Assembly: GCF_022879595.1 (NCBI RefSeq)
Contig: NZ_CP084266.1
Location: forward strand, 1,116,001 to 1,180,000
Direction: 5' to 3'
DNA: 64,000 nt
From: Caballeronia sp. Lep1P3
GTDB taxonomy: Bacteria; Pseudomonadota; Gammaproteobacteria; Burkholderiales; Burkholderiaceae
The position numbers were made by a program, and so were the translations under genes. Positions 55,591 to 64,000 of the stretch are shown here, one piece after another (within the stretch, counting starts at the first letter, position 1; each line of letters opens with the position of its first letter). The notes below the pieces were generated by a model. That model made no database searches and had not been told where the DNA came from. It saw only the letters and a list, made by a program, of their open reading frames with translations.

Positions 55591-56955
55591 TCAGTGCCCG
55601 ACAGCGTCCGTCGCCTTGAGATCGCTCGTGAGCGCCGAATGCGGATGCGCCGCCTGCTTGATGAGAAGCGCGACCGCCGAAACGAGGCCGGCGACCGCAA
55701 TCACCGCGAAAATGCCGCTGAAAGTGAAATGCAGGCGCGTGAGTTCCGCCACGAGGAACGACCCCGCAATGCCGCCGAAGCGTCCGATACCCAGCATCCA
55801 GGCGACGCCGGTTCCGCGCCCTTGCGTCGGATAGAAGGCGGCTGCAAGCGCGGGCATCGACGATTGCGCCGTGTTCATCAACACGCCCGCAACGAACACG
55901 ACCAGCACGAGCAGACCCACATTGCCCGCCGCCTGTCCGATGCAATACACGCTCACCGCCGTCAACGCATAGCAGGCGGCGATGATGCGGTTCGCGTTGA
56001 ACTTGTCCATCAGCACGCCGAGCAGCACGGCGCCCACGCCGCCAAGCGGGAACAACGCGGAAATGAGCGTCGCGCGTTGCGGGCTGAGACCCGATTCCTT
56101 GAGCAGGATCGGCATCCAGTTGATCGATGCATAGAAGATCACGAGGCCCATGAAATAGGCGAGCCAAAGCATGACCGAGCCGACCACGAATGAACGCGAC
56201 AGCACCACGCTCATGCCGCTTTGCCCTTGCACGGTCGGCGCCGCTTCGGTCATGAAGAACGAGCCTGCGTTATGCGCGTCGTTCGAAATGCGGGCGAGCG
56301 TGGCGCGAATCTTCTCGACGGGCTTCGACTTCGCCACCATGTAGCGCACCGATTCCGGCAGCGTGAGCAGCAGCAGCACGCCGAGCGCAAGGGGCGCGAC
56401 GCCGCCGAGCAACAGCACGCTGCGCCAGCCGAAGTGCGGGATCATCCATGCAGCGAGGAAGCCGCCGAATGCCGCGCCCAGCGGAAAGCCGCAAAACATC
56501 AGATTGATGAGCGTGGCGCGCCGGCTGTCGGGGCAGAATTCGCTCATCATCGTGACCGCATTCGGCATGGCCGCGCCGAGCCCGAGGCCGGTGACGAAGC
56601 GCAGCGTCGTCAATTGCGTGATGCTCCCCGAATAGGACGATGCAAAGCACGCGACGCCGAAGAGGATCACCGACGACAACAGCATCGCGCGGCGGCCGAG
56701 GCGGTCGGAGAGCGGCCCGGAAAGCAGCGCGCCCGCCGCGAGACCGAAAAGCGCCGCGCTCAGAACGGGCGCGAGCGCGGGCCTGCTGATCTGCCATTCG
56801 GTGACGAGCGACGGCGCAATGAAGCCGATCGCCGCGGTATCGAAACCATCGAGCAGCACGATGACGAAGCACATCCCGAAGATGAGCCACTGAAACGGCG
56901 AGAACGGATGCTCGTTGATGAACGTCTGCACGTTCACGCTTGGACTTCTGCTCAC
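55591..56955 (-). CDS. MFS aromatic-acid:H+ symporter-type transporter
   Basis: 454 residues, 12 helices of the AAHS group (PcaK/MhpT type). The start VSRSPSVNVQTFINEHPFSP and helix 1 LIFGMCFVIVLLDGFDTAAI contain the DGFD motif. Loop 2-3 GPLSDRLGRRAML, helix 4-5 GLGLGAAMPNAVTMMSEF, and a second-half LMDKFNANRIIAA loop follow. It imports hydroxylated aromatic acids or related compounds. The GTG at 56955 has AGAGGGA upstream and matches the usual MSRS start; no ATG fits as well. Not adjacent to any aromatic catabolic gene. It follows phnM after 141 bases but is probably a separate transcript. Confidence 0.9.
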   Translation of the reverse strand: MSRSPSVNVQTFINEHPFSPFQWLIFGMCFVIVLLDGFDTAAIGFIAPSLVTEWQISRPALAPVLSAALFGLAAGALLSGPLSDRLGRRAMLLSSVILFGVACFASSYSGSITQLTTLRFVTGLGLGAAMPNAVTMMSEFCPDSRRATLINLMFCGFPLGAAFGGFLAAWMIPHFGWRSVLLLGGVAPLALGVLLLLTLPESVRYMVAKSKPVEKIRATLARISNDAHNAGSFFMTEAAPTVQGQSGMSVVLSRSFVVGSVMLWLAYFMGLVIFYASINWMPILLKESGLSPQRATLISALFPLGGVGAVLLGVLMDKFNANRIIAACYALTAVSVYCIGQAAGNVGLLVLVVFVAGVLMNTAQSSMPALAAAFYPTQGRGTGVAWMLGIGRFGGIAGSFLVAELTRLHFTFSGIFAVIAVAGLVSAVALLIKQAAHPHSALTSDLKATDAVGH

Positions 56956-57096
56956 TTCATTCCCTCTGAATGGAGACGATGAATGTTCGCTATGCGAACA
57001 GCGATTCACATAGCGAACTATGCGATTTCGCGTGAGAGTACGCAACAACGGGCATCGCCGCAACGCGGGGATACCCGGTGCTGACGCAAGCGTTCG

Positions 57097-58230
57097 TCAA
57101 CAGACGCGCCGCCCCGCGCGATAGGTTTCGCGCGGCACCGCGAGGCCATCCCTTAATGCAACCCGCACGAAGTCGCCGCGCAAGCCCAACGCAATCGCGC
57201 CGCGATCGTGCAGGCCAGCCGCATGAGCCGGCGTCCACGAGACGGTTGCGACCGCGCGCGGCAAGCTCCACCCTGCCTTTTCGACCAGCGCGAACACCGC
57301 GATCAGCAAGCTCGACGGCACGTAGTCCGACGACAGGATATCGAGCAGCCCTTCGCGCGCCAGTTCGAGCGCCGACACGTTGCCCGAATGCGAGCCGCCG
57401 CGCACGACGTTCGGCGCGCCCATGATCGTCGCGATGCCATGCTCGCGCGCGGCGCGTGCCGCTTCGAGCGTGGTCGGAAATTCCGCGAGCACGATGCCGT
57501 CGCGCGCTGCTTCGTCGACGTGTTCGACGAGCGTATCGTCGTGGCTTGCCAGCGCGATCTTCAGTTCATTGCAACGCGCGACGATCTGCGCGCGATGCGC
57601 CGCCGCAAAGCGCGCCTGATGCTCGGCGAGTTGCGCGAGCACCGCGTTCGCATGTTCGTCGGTCCACTTGCCATGACGCTCCTGATACTTGCGCCACTTT
57701 TCATGGTCCTGCCATTGGCGCTGCCCCGGCGTGTGATCCATCACGGAAGCGAGCCTGAAAAGCGGGTGCGCGCTGAGCGAATCGAAGATGTCGACGACAT
57801 CAGTGGTCCCGACTTCGCAACGCAGATGCAGGAAGTGATCCGCGCGAAGCAGCCCTTCATCGACGAAGCGGCCGATGGCCTGCGCGCACTTCACCTGAAG
57901 CTCGCGGCCGCGCACGCCATCTTCGGGACGCGAGCCGACGCCGAGCGCATCGAACACGGTCGTGATGCCGGCGGAAGCCACCTGCGCGTCATGCACGATG
58001 ATCGCGGCTTCGTGATCCCACAGCACGCCGGGACGCGGCGCGAGATGCTTCTCGATGTTGTCCGTATGCAGTTCGACCAGGCCCGGCAGCAGATAGTCGC
58101 CGTCCCAGTCGGCCGCATCGCGCGCGGCGGTATTGCCCGGCGCGATATCGGCGATGCGCCCGTCCTCGATACGCACGGTGCCCGTGAACGCTTCGTCACG
58201 CGTGACGATCTGCGCATTCTTGATCAGCAT
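57097..58230 (-). CDS. phnM: PhnM, ribose 1-methylphosphonate 5-triphosphate diphosphatase
   Basis: 377 residues, amidohydrolase-type enzyme that removes pyrophosphate from alpha-D-ribose 1-alkylphosphonate 5-triphosphate in the C-P lyase pathway. Metal-binding motif GLVELHTDNIEKHLAPRPGV follows the N-terminal beta domain (MLIKNAQIVTRDEAFTGTVR). Further ligands lie in KIALASHDDTLVEHV, and the C-terminal SSDYVPSSLLIAVFAL is conserved. It overlaps phnL by 7 bases and is the last gene of the phnG-M operon on this strand. Confidence 0.95.
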   Translation of the reverse strand: MLIKNAQIVTRDEAFTGTVRIEDGRIADIAPGNTAARDAADWDGDYLLPGLVELHTDNIEKHLAPRPGVLWDHEAAIIVHDAQVASAGITTVFDALGVGSRPEDGVRGRELQVKCAQAIGRFVDEGLLRADHFLHLRCEVGTTDVVDIFDSLSAHPLFRLASVMDHTPGQRQWQDHEKWRKYQERHGKWTDEHANAVLAQLAEHQARFAAAHRAQIVARCNELKIALASHDDTLVEHVDEAARDGIVLAEFPTTLEAARAAREHGIATIMGAPNVVRGGSHSGNVSALELAREGLLDILSSDYVPSSLLIAVFALVEKAGWSLPRAVATVSWTPAHAAGLHDRGAIALGLRGDFVRVALRDGLAVPRETYRAGRRVC

Positions 58231-59000
58231 GTCTGCAACGCTCCGCTTTCTTTCGTGGATGATGTTAAGGATGGCGAATGAAGTCGCACTATTCGCGTGG
58301 CAACCCGTTCGCGCGTGTCTTCATCATGGAAGATGCCGACGATGGCCGCGCCGCGCTCGCGCGCTTCCACGATGAGTTGAGCGACGACATCGCGGTTCTC
58401 GGCATCGAGCGATGCGGTGGGTTCGTCGAGCAGCAGCACGGGATGCGCGGCGATCAATCCGCGCGCGATGTTCACGCGCTGCTGCTCGCCGCCGGAAAAC
58501 GTCGCGGGCGCAAGCGCCCACAAGCGGCGCGGCACATTGAGTCTCTCGAGCAAAATGCTCGCACGTTCGCGCGCTTCGTCTTCGTCCACGCCGCGCGTGA
58601 CGAGCGGCTCCGCGACGAGATCGAGCGACGAGACTCGCGGTATCGCGCGCAGAAACTGGCTCACGTAGCCGAGCGTCGTCGTGCGCAGGCGAATGATGTC
58701 GTGCGGCGCGGCTTGCGTGAGCGAGAGATAGCGTGCGGCACGGCTGTCGTCGCGCACGGCGATGGTCCCGCGCGTCGCCAGATAATTGCCGTACATGCAG
58801 CGCAGAAGCGTGCTCTTGCCCGCGCCGGATGCGCCCGCCAGCACGACACATTCGCCGCGCTCGACATCGAGCGAGACGCCCGCGAGTGCCTGAATGCGCG
58901 CGCCGCCCTGCTGATGCAGCGTAAAGGTCTTCTCGATACCGCATGCGCGCAGCATCAATGCGTCGCGCGTGGCGAATGCTTCTTCATCGGTCATGGTCAT
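58224..59000 (-). CDS. phnL: PhnL, ABC-type ATPase of the C-P lyase complex
   Basis: 258 residues. Walker A GASGAGKSTLLRCM, Q-loop GYVSQFLRAIPRV, signature FSGGEQQRVNIARGL, Walker B HPVLLLDEPTASLDA. The IRLRTTTLGYVSQF segment matches PhnL. It is associated with the C-P lyase core, not with a transporter. ATG 59000 was chosen because GAGGTG lies six bases upstream; GTG 59009 and ATG 58994 are alternatives. It starts about 10 bases after phnK and overlaps phnM by 7. Confidence 0.94.
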   Translation of the reverse strand: MTMTDEEAFATRDALMLRACGIEKTFTLHQQGGARIQALAGVSLDVERGECVVLAGASGAGKSTLLRCMYGNYLATRGTIAVRDDSRAARYLSLTQAAPHDIIRLRTTTLGYVSQFLRAIPRVSSLDLVAEPLVTRGVDEDEARERASILLERLNVPRRLWALAPATFSGGEQQRVNIARGLIAAHPVLLLDEPTASLDAENRDVVAQLIVEARERGAAIVGIFHDEDTRERVATRIVRLHSPSLTSSTKESGALQTC

Positions 59001-59010
59001 CTGTCGCACC

Positions 59011-59781
59011 TCAAACGGGCAGCACGGACGCCACGAGCGTCTGCGTGTAGGGATGTTGCGGATCGTCGAGCACCTGATCCGTCAGGCCGCTTTCGACCAC
59101 GCGTCCGTCTTTCATCACCATCAGACGATGCGCGAGCAAGCGCGCCACGCCGATGTCATGCGTGACGATCACCGCGGCGAGATGCAGCTTGCCGGTCAGG
59201 GTGCGCAAAAGATCGAGCAGGCGCGCCTGCACGGAGACATCGAGGCCCGCGGTCGGCTCGTCCATGAAGACGAGACGCGGTCCGGTGACGAGATTGCGCG
59301 CGATTTGCAGGCGCTGCTGCATGCCGCCGGAGAACGCGGAAGGCAACTCGTCGATGCGCGCGGCATCCAGTTCAACGCGCGTCATCCAGTCCGATGCCGT
59401 CTCGCGCAAGCGTCCATAGTGGCGCGCGCCGATGGCCATCAACGGCTCGCCGATGTTCGCGCCCGCCGATACGTTGCGGCGCAGCCCGTCGCGCGCGTTC
59501 TGATGCACGAAGCCCCATTCGGTGCGCGACAAGAGCCGCTTTCCCGGCTCGTTCAGCGTGAGCAGGTCGAGCGTTTCGCCTTCGCGCGTCGCATAGTTCA
59601 GCGTGCCGCTGTCGATGCCGGCGCGCAACGCGAGCGCGTTCAGCAAGGTCGATTTGCCGGAACCGGATTCGCCCACGATGCAGAGCACTTCGCCCGCATG
59701 CACGTCGAGATCCACATCGACGCAGCCGCCGCGCCCGCTATAACGTTTAGTTAGACCCCTCGCTTCGAGCAACGCGTTCAT
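59011..59781 (-). CDS. phnK: PhnK, ABC-type ATPase of the C-P lyase complex
   Basis: 256 residues. Walker A GESGSGKSTLLNAL, Q-loop GFVHQNARDGLRR, signature FSGGMQQRLQIARNL, Walker B RLVFMDEPTAGLDVS, H-loop VTHDIGVARLL. The FVHQNARDGLR motif, where others have a Q-loop with NPxxSL, marks PhnK. PhnK binds the PhnGHIJ core. It overlaps phnJ by 4 bases. Confidence 0.95.
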   Translation of the reverse strand: MNALLEARGLTKRYSGRGGCVDVDLDVHAGEVLCIVGESGSGKSTLLNALALRAGIDSGTLNYATREGETLDLLTLNEPGKRLLSRTEWGFVHQNARDGLRRNVSAGANIGEPLMAIGARHYGRLRETASDWMTRVELDAARIDELPSAFSGGMQQRLQIARNLVTGPRLVFMDEPTAGLDVSVQARLLDLLRTLTGKLHLAAVIVTHDIGVARLLAHRLMVMKDGRVVESGLTDQVLDDPQHPYTQTLVASVLPV

Positions 59782-60656
59782 TGCGCGGCCTCCGTTTCGG
59801 CTTCATCGCGACGGCTATGGCAGTAGTCGCTATCGGAACAGACGAACATGCGCGTGCCTTGATCGTCGACGATCATTTCATCGAGGAAACTCTCGCGCGA
59901 ACCGCACAGCGCGCACGCATGGTCCCACTTCTGCACGCTGAAAGGATGGTCCTCGAAATCGAGGCTTTTCACCTTCGTATAAGGCGGAATCGCATAGATG
60001 CGCCGCTCGCGGCCCGCGCCGAACAACTGCAGCGCCGGACTCATGTGCATCTTGGGATTATCGAACTTGGGGATCGGCGAAGGCGACATCAGATAGCGAT
60101 CGTTCACGAGCACCGGATAGTCATACGTCGTCGCGATGCTGCCGTGCTGAACGATATCCTCATAATATTTCACGTTGATGAGACCGTAATCCGCAAGCGC
60201 ATGCAGCTTCCTGCATTCGGTCACGCGCGGTTCCAGACGGAATAGCGGCTCGGGCATCGGCACCTGATACACGATGACCTGCTTGTCGGTGAGCGGCGTT
60301 TCCGGAATGCGGTGGCGCGTCTGCACGATGCTCGCGTCGGCGGTGCGCGTAGTGGTCGCCACACCCGCCGTGCGCGCAAAGAAGCGGCGAATGTTCACGG
60401 CGTTGGTCGTTTCGTCCGAGCCCTGATCGATCACTTTAAGCGTGTCGTTTGCGCCGATGATCGCGGACGTCACTTGCAAGCCGCCCGTGCCCCATCCATA
60501 AGGAAGCGGCATTTCGCGCGATGCGAACGGCACCTGATGCCCCGGCACGGCCACGGCCTTGAGCAGTGCGCGGCGAATCATGCGCTTGGTCTGCTCGTCC
60601 AGATACGCGAAGTTATAGCCTTCGCTGAGTGCGGTGTTTGCTTCTTGCGTGCTCAT
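59778..60656 (-). CDS. phnJ: PhnJ, radical-SAM C-P lyase subunit
   Basis: 292 residues. This subunit breaks the carbon-phosphorus bond to give methane (or alkane) and ribose cyclic phosphate. Its four Cys residues fall exactly in the C-X2-C-X21-C-X5-C spacing: CALCGS, then VCSDSDYC near the C-terminus. The N-terminal NFAYLDEQTKRMIRRALLKA and PGHQVPFASREMPLPYGWGT are conserved PhnJ segments. Start MSTQEAN at 60656 overlaps phnI by 4 bases. Confidence 0.96.
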   Translation of the reverse strand: MSTQEANTALSEGYNFAYLDEQTKRMIRRALLKAVAVPGHQVPFASREMPLPYGWGTGGLQVTSAIIGANDTLKVIDQGSDETTNAVNIRRFFARTAGVATTTRTADASIVQTRHRIPETPLTDKQVIVYQVPMPEPLFRLEPRVTECRKLHALADYGLINVKYYEDIVQHGSIATTYDYPVLVNDRYLMSPSPIPKFDNPKMHMSPALQLFGAGRERRIYAIPPYTKVKSLDFEDHPFSVQKWDHACALCGSRESFLDEMIVDDQGTRMFVCSDSDYCHSRRDEAETEAAQ

Positions 60657-61750
60657 GCCGCGTTCTCCTCGTCTTCCTGGTTGCCATGCGATGCGCGCAA
60701 GCGCCGCAACAATTCGAGTTCCGATTGAAAGTCCACGTAGTGCGGCAACTTGAGATGCTGCACGAAGCCGGAGGCCTCCACGTTGTCGCTGTGATACAGC
60801 ACGAACTCGGCATCCTGCGTCGGCGATTCCACCGCTTCGCCCAGCTCTTGCGCGCGCAACGCGCGATCGACGAGCGCCATTGCCATCGCCTTGCGCTCCG
60901 AGTGGCCGAACGCGAGCCCATAGCCCTGCGTGAAGGTCGGCGGCACGTCGCCGCTTCCCGCGAACTGATTGATCATCTGACATTCGGTGATGTCGATCTC
61001 GCCGATATCGACGGCAAAGCCCAGTTCATCGACGTGCATTTGCACGGCCACGTCGCCATGACGTATCTCGCCCGCGAAAGGATGACTGTGTGCGTAGCCG
61101 CGCTGCGTTGCATAGCCCACGGCAAGCAGGAAGCCTTCGTCGCCGCGTGCGAGGTTTTGAAGGCGCGTCGCGCGATCGGCGGGAAAGGAAAGCGGCTCGC
61201 GCGAGAGATCGCCGGGTTCCGGCGCATGCGGCTGCGCGCGCTCCTGCTCGATCAACCCTTCCTTGTCGAGCAACGCAAGCACACGCGGCATTGCGTCCGC
61301 TTCTGAATGATGCGCCGACGTTGCATCGGCTAGCGCCTCTCCTTCGGCAAGCAAGGAGAAGTCGATGAGGCGCTGCGTATAGTCATACGTGCTGCCGAGC
61401 ATCTGTCCGCCGGGAATGTCCTTGAACGCGGCCGAAATGCGGCGCTCGACGCACATCGCTTCCGTATCGATCGGCACCGTGTAGCCGAGACGCGGCAGCG
61501 TCGTGCGGTAGGCGCGCAAAAGGAAGATCGCTTCGACGAGATCGCCCGCGGCCTGCTTGATCGCGAGCGCCGCGAGTTCTTCGTCATAGACCGAACCCTC
61601 GGTCATCACGCGCGCCACCGCGAGACGCAACTGCTCGCGAATCTGCGCGACGGAAAGCTCGGGCGTGGCCGCATCGCCGCGGCGCCTCTTCGCGAGCAGT
61701 TCCCATGAACGTTCGATGGCGCGTTCACCGCCTTTCACAGCGACATACAT
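60653..61750 (-). CDS. phnI: PhnI, C-P lyase nucleosidase subunit
   Basis: 365 residues, the subunit that attaches the phosphonate to ribose and releases adenine, working with PhnG, PhnH and PhnJ. Family features: MYVAVKGGERAIERSWELL at the start, KQAAGDLVEAIFLLRAYRTT, DIPGGQMLGSTYDYTQRLID, and HPFAGEIRHGDVAVQMHVDE. The start at 61750 overlaps the phnH stop by one base. The C-terminal 20 residues are charged. Confidence 0.96.
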   Translation of the reverse strand: MYVAVKGGERAIERSWELLAKRRRGDAATPELSVAQIREQLRLAVARVMTEGSVYDEELAALAIKQAAGDLVEAIFLLRAYRTTLPRLGYTVPIDTEAMCVERRISAAFKDIPGGQMLGSTYDYTQRLIDFSLLAEGEALADATSAHHSEADAMPRVLALLDKEGLIEQERAQPHAPEPGDLSREPLSFPADRATRLQNLARGDEGFLLAVGYATQRGYAHSHPFAGEIRHGDVAVQMHVDELGFAVDIGEIDITECQMINQFAGSGDVPPTFTQGYGLAFGHSERKAMAMALVDRALRAQELGEAVESPTQDAEFVLYHSDNVEASGFVQHLKLPHYVDFQSELELLRRLRASHGNQEDEENAA

Positions 61751-62382
61751 CAGCTCACCTCCACTTGCGTCGTGCGCGGCAGGCCGATAAGCGATCCGCC
61801 CGCGACGAAATAGCAATCGATGCCGCACGGAAACTGCGCGGTCAGTTCGGCACGTTCGCGCCAGAACTTGCGCGTCACGCCCGCAATCGCGACGGTGCGT
61901 TGTTCCGCGATGCCGGGCCCTTTCCACACGAGCGGCTCGCCTTTGTCGAGCGACGGCACGCGAATGAAAAGCGTCGCGGAACCTTCAGGCGTTTCGGGAT
62001 CGCCCTGCGGGAACGCATCGAGCGAAGGCATGGCGTGGATGTCGTCGATATAGGCGAACGCGGCCTCGCGCCGCTCTTCCGCAATCGGCGCGCTTGTATG
62101 AAAGCGCAGCGCATCGGCGAGCGTGCGTTCGTCGCGTTCGTCACGTTCGATGAAAACCGGCGTCGAGTAATCCGTCAGCGCAAGCAAGGACGCGAATGCG
62201 GCAAGCGGCACGCGCGCGGCAAGTCCGTCGCGCAGCGCATGATTGCCGGGCAACGCGGCATCGATCGAAACGATGCTGCCGGGCCGCGACAGCGCTTCGA
62301 GCAACGCGCGGAACACGCGCTGCGAATCATGCACCGTGTCGTTGAAGCCGGGCACGAGCGTGGTCATGTCGATCTGCATCAT
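61750..62382 (-). CDS. phnH: PhnH, C-P lyase core subunit
   Basis: 210 residues, structural subunit of the PhnGHIJ core. The pattern TTLVPGFNDTVHDSQRVFRA, the LSRPG loop, and WKGPGIAEQRTVAIAGV followed by FWRERAELTAQFPCGIDCYF are typical of PhnH. It overlaps phnG by 4 bases and phnI by one. Confidence 0.95.
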   Translation of the reverse strand: MMQIDMTTLVPGFNDTVHDSQRVFRALLEALSRPGSIVSIDAALPGNHALRDGLAARVPLAAFASLLALTDYSTPVFIERDERDERTLADALRFHTSAPIAEERREAAFAYIDDIHAMPSLDAFPQGDPETPEGSATLFIRVPSLDKGEPLVWKGPGIAEQRTVAIAGVTRKFWRERAELTAQFPCGIDCYFVAGGSLIGLPRTTQVEVS

Positions 62383-62870
62383 TCGCCTCTCACCATCGTG
62401 AAGAACTCCACTTTCGTGGATGCCGCTTCGGTTTCCTTGCGCCGCCGTTCATCCGCGATGCGCGCGGCGAGCGGTGCGATCAGACGCGTCTGCAGACGCT
62501 CCGCGAACGCCGGCGTCTGGAGCAAGGCATCCGCGAGTGCCGCGAGCGTTGCGCGCGCCTTGTCGCGGCCCATGTGCACGGCAACGCCGACCGGCGCGTG
62601 GCCGTCGTCGAGCTTGGGACGCAACGTGGCGCGCGTGACGGTCACTTCGCCAAGATTGAAGGCATCGCCCGTTCCGCCGATGCGCCCGCGCACCATCGCG
62701 AGACCGATCTCCGGCGCGCGCAGCCAGTCATAGGCGGGCACGCGCGCGCCTTGCAGCGCCGCATCGAGCGCGGCCTCGAGATGCTCGCGCGGTGTGCGTG
62801 CAAGCACGCCCATCCATTCGCGGCGCGCCGTCGATTGAGCCGCATCCAGCGGCTCGTTTGAAATGCTCAT
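62379..62870 (-). CDS. phnG: PhnG, C-P lyase core subunit
   Basis: 163 residues. The core runs from RREWMGVLARTPREHLEAAL through GEVTVTRATLRPKLDDGHAP to the helix ARATLAALADALLQ. PhnG binds PhnI in the core. It is the first gene of the operon, about 157 bases from the divergent phnF start. Confidence 0.94.
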   Translation of the reverse strand: MSISNEPLDAAQSTARREWMGVLARTPREHLEAALDAALQGARVPAYDWLRAPEIGLAMVRGRIGGTGDAFNLGEVTVTRATLRPKLDDGHAPVGVAVHMGRDKARATLAALADALLQTPAFAERLQTRLIAPLAARIADERRRKETEAASTKVEFFTMVRGE

Positions 62871-62930
62871 GGCGGTCCCTGTCGTTGAACGATTCGGCCA
62901 TCGTATGCTACTCGTGTTTTCATCTAAACG

Positions 62931-62946
62931 TCTATACGTCTACACA
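62931..62946. promoter_or_regulatory. Putative PhnF operator between phnG and phnF
   Basis: GTCTATACGTCTACAC contains a GT-N4-AC core (GTCTATAC), as preferred by HutC-subfamily GntR regulators, immediately followed by a second CGTCTA. It lies between phnG (start 62870) and phnF (start 63028), where autorepression and phn control would be expected. Confidence 0.55.
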
Positions 62947-63027
62947 TCGACGCATTCACACTTTTATCACGAGCCGCGCACTACAATCCGAGAGAACGAT
63001 ATTCAAACCCAAGGGAATGACACCCAC

Positions 63028-63786
63028 ATGACATCGAACGAGAACGCCGCGCCGGGGCATGCCGTGGAACGCGGCGCAGGAGTCGCGGTCTGGCGGCAGA
63101 TCGAACAGATACTGTCGGCGGAAATCGCGGCCAGGAGCTTCGGCGAAGAAGGCCGATTGCCGAGCGAAGCGGAGCTTGCAAGACGCTTCGACGTGAATCG
63201 TCATACCGTGCGCCGTGCCATGCTGCGGCTCGCGGCAACAGGCCTCGTGAGCGTCGAGCAAGGCCGTGGCACCTTCGTGCAGCCAGGCGCGATCGACTAT
63301 CAGATCGGCCGGCGCACGCGCTTTACGGAGAACCTGCGGCGTCAGAAGCACGCGTCCGCGGGCGTCGTGCTCTCGTCGGAGCGCGTGAAGGCGGACCCGG
63401 TCGTCGCGAAGGCGCTCGGCGTGCGCGCCGGCACGCTCGTCTATCAGATCGAGACGCGCCACGATTCCGACGCCGTACCGCTCACCTATGCGCGCAACTG
63501 GTATCCCGCCGCGCGTTTTGCGGACCTTCCCGCGGTCGTCGAAGCGGCGGGCGGCGTGAGCGCGGCGCTCGCGCGCTTCGGCGTGAAGGACTACACGCGC
63601 AAATGGAGCCGTATCGGCAGCGTGCTGCCATCGTCGGACGTCGCGCGGCGTTTGCAGATCAACCGTCAGCAGCCGGTGCTGTGGGTCGAGAACGTGGACG
63701 TGGACGAGAAAGGCGTGCCCGTCAAATACGGCGTGACGCACTTCGCGGCGGACCGCGTGCAGTTGATGGTCGAGCACGACTTATGA
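63028..63786 (+). CDS. phnF: PhnF-type GntR/HutC regulator
   Basis: 252 residues. N-terminal winged helix: WRQIEQILSAEIAARSFGEE, LPSEAELARRFDVNRHTVRR and VEQGRGTFVQ. The C-terminal UTRA ligand domain begins TRFTENLRRQKHASAGVVLS. Divergent from phnG, it is expected to repress the operon, with a putative site in the 157-base intergenic gap. Start ATG 63028 follows CAAGGGAATGACACCCAC. Its stop overlaps the next start (ATGA). Confidence 0.94.
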   Translation: MTSNENAAPGHAVERGAGVAVWRQIEQILSAEIAARSFGEEGRLPSEAELARRFDVNRHTVRRAMLRLAATGLVSVEQGRGTFVQPGAIDYQIGRRTRFTENLRRQKHASAGVVLSSERVKADPVVAKALGVRAGTLVYQIETRHDSDAVPLTYARNWYPAARFADLPAVVEAAGGVSAALARFGVKDYTRKWSRIGSVLPSSDVARRLQINRQQPVLWVENVDVDEKGVPVKYGVTHFAADRVQLMVEHDL

Positions 63787-64000
63787 CCGCCGCGATCACG
63801 AACAATCCACGCATCGCGCTGTATTACGCGCCGCCCGCATCGTCGGCATGGTGGCGCGAAGGCTGCGAATGGCTCGGCCGCGACGCGGAAAGTGGCCTGT
63901 CGATTCAGACGGGCGTGCACGCATGGACCGAAGCGCCGCGTCGCTATGGCTGGCACGCGACCATCGTTGCGCCCTTTCATTGCGCGCGCGGCGTTACGCC
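63783..64000 (+). CDS. DUF1045 phosphonate-metabolism protein (3' end beyond the window)
   Basis: The first about 72 residues: PRIALYYAPPASSAWWREGC, then RRYGWHATIVAPFH, where HAT is the first H-x-T/S motif of the 2H phosphoesterase fold. This family occurs near C-P lyase genes and may open cyclic phosphate intermediates, such as the ribose cyclic phosphate left by PhnJ (the role usually given to PhnP). The gene overlaps phnF by 4 bases. The second H-x-T/S and the rest lie outside the window. Confidence 0.85.
   Translation, partial: MTAAITNNPRIALYYAPPASSAWWREGCEWLGRDAESGLSIQTGVHAWTEAPRRYGWHATIVAPFHCARGVT

Noticed and set aside
54971..56167. A 398-codon minus-strand frame containing the small exported protein
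   Set aside because: Its upstream part is Arg-rich and overlaps the MFS gene in another frame; the signal peptide and ribosome-binding site mark the start at 55261.

Overview
The window is a high-GC chromosomal segment from the Burkholderiaceae, most likely Burkholderia sensu lato (Caballeronia or Paraburkholderia). The evidence is the 16S sequence, the rrn order 16S-tRNA-Ile-tRNA-Ala-23S-5S, and small exported families typical of these genera (DUF4148, DUF3563). Nothing looks like a phage, plasmid or large island. The only mobile element is one IS5-type insertion sequence of 912 bp.

Layout, left to right. (1) 1-3536: an IlvD/Edd-family sugar-acid dehydratase cut by the left edge, its LacI-type regulator with a clear palindromic operator between them, and a lipoprotein carrying an Asn-Ala repeat. 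(2) 3653-9260: a complete rRNA operon on the minus strand, with promoter, two boxA elements and terminator. (3) 9338-22887, all minus: a DUF4148 protein, a penicillin-acylase-type amidase, and a tightly packed run of receiver protein, glycine-zipper protein, RND efflux trio (adaptor, pump, outer-membrane channel) and PqiABC, with mostly overlapping or touching reading frames. (4) 23113-30453: a DUF1835 protein facing a six-gene stressosome operon: RsbR, RsbS, RsbT, an RsbT-like/RsbX-like fusion, a histidine kinase with a decayed RsbT-like N-terminus and a receiver lacking its Asp, and a REC-PAS-kinase-REC hybrid. No sigma factor or anti-sigma factor is present, so output probably runs through phosphorelay. 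(5) 30871-36022: NCS2 purine permease, alpha/beta hydrolase, phasin, exonuclease III, MFS pump. (6) 36017-39793: an ABC importer of the taurine/alkanesulfonate type with a TauD-family dioxygenase, a sulfur-scavenging unit. (7) 39901-45985: an outer-membrane barrel protein, DinB under a perfect LexA box, the IS element between two divergent small genes, and a QseBC-like two-component system. (8) 46183-54873: DHA2 efflux pump, exported alkaline phosphatase D, a PAS-PAS hybrid kinase, a FUSC-type membrane protein, a LysR regulator with a dyad operator, and a VOC protein. (9) 54971-64000: a small exported protein, an MFS aromatic-acid-type transporter, and the carbon-phosphorus lyase operon phnGHIJKLM with divergent phnF, which is translationally coupled to a DUF1045 protein cut by the right edge.

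Together these genes describe a soil or rhizosphere bacterium that scavenges phosphorus (PhoD, C-P lyase) and sulfur (TauD/ABC), probably stores polyhydroxyalkanoate (phasin), protects its envelope (RND, Pqi) and has elaborate signalling. The least conventional parts are the stressosome-to-histidine-kinase operon and the combined RND-Pqi operon. Coordinates and start codons were chosen by eye from ribosome-binding sites, overlaps and family N-termini. Family assignments rest on motif recognition, not on database searches.
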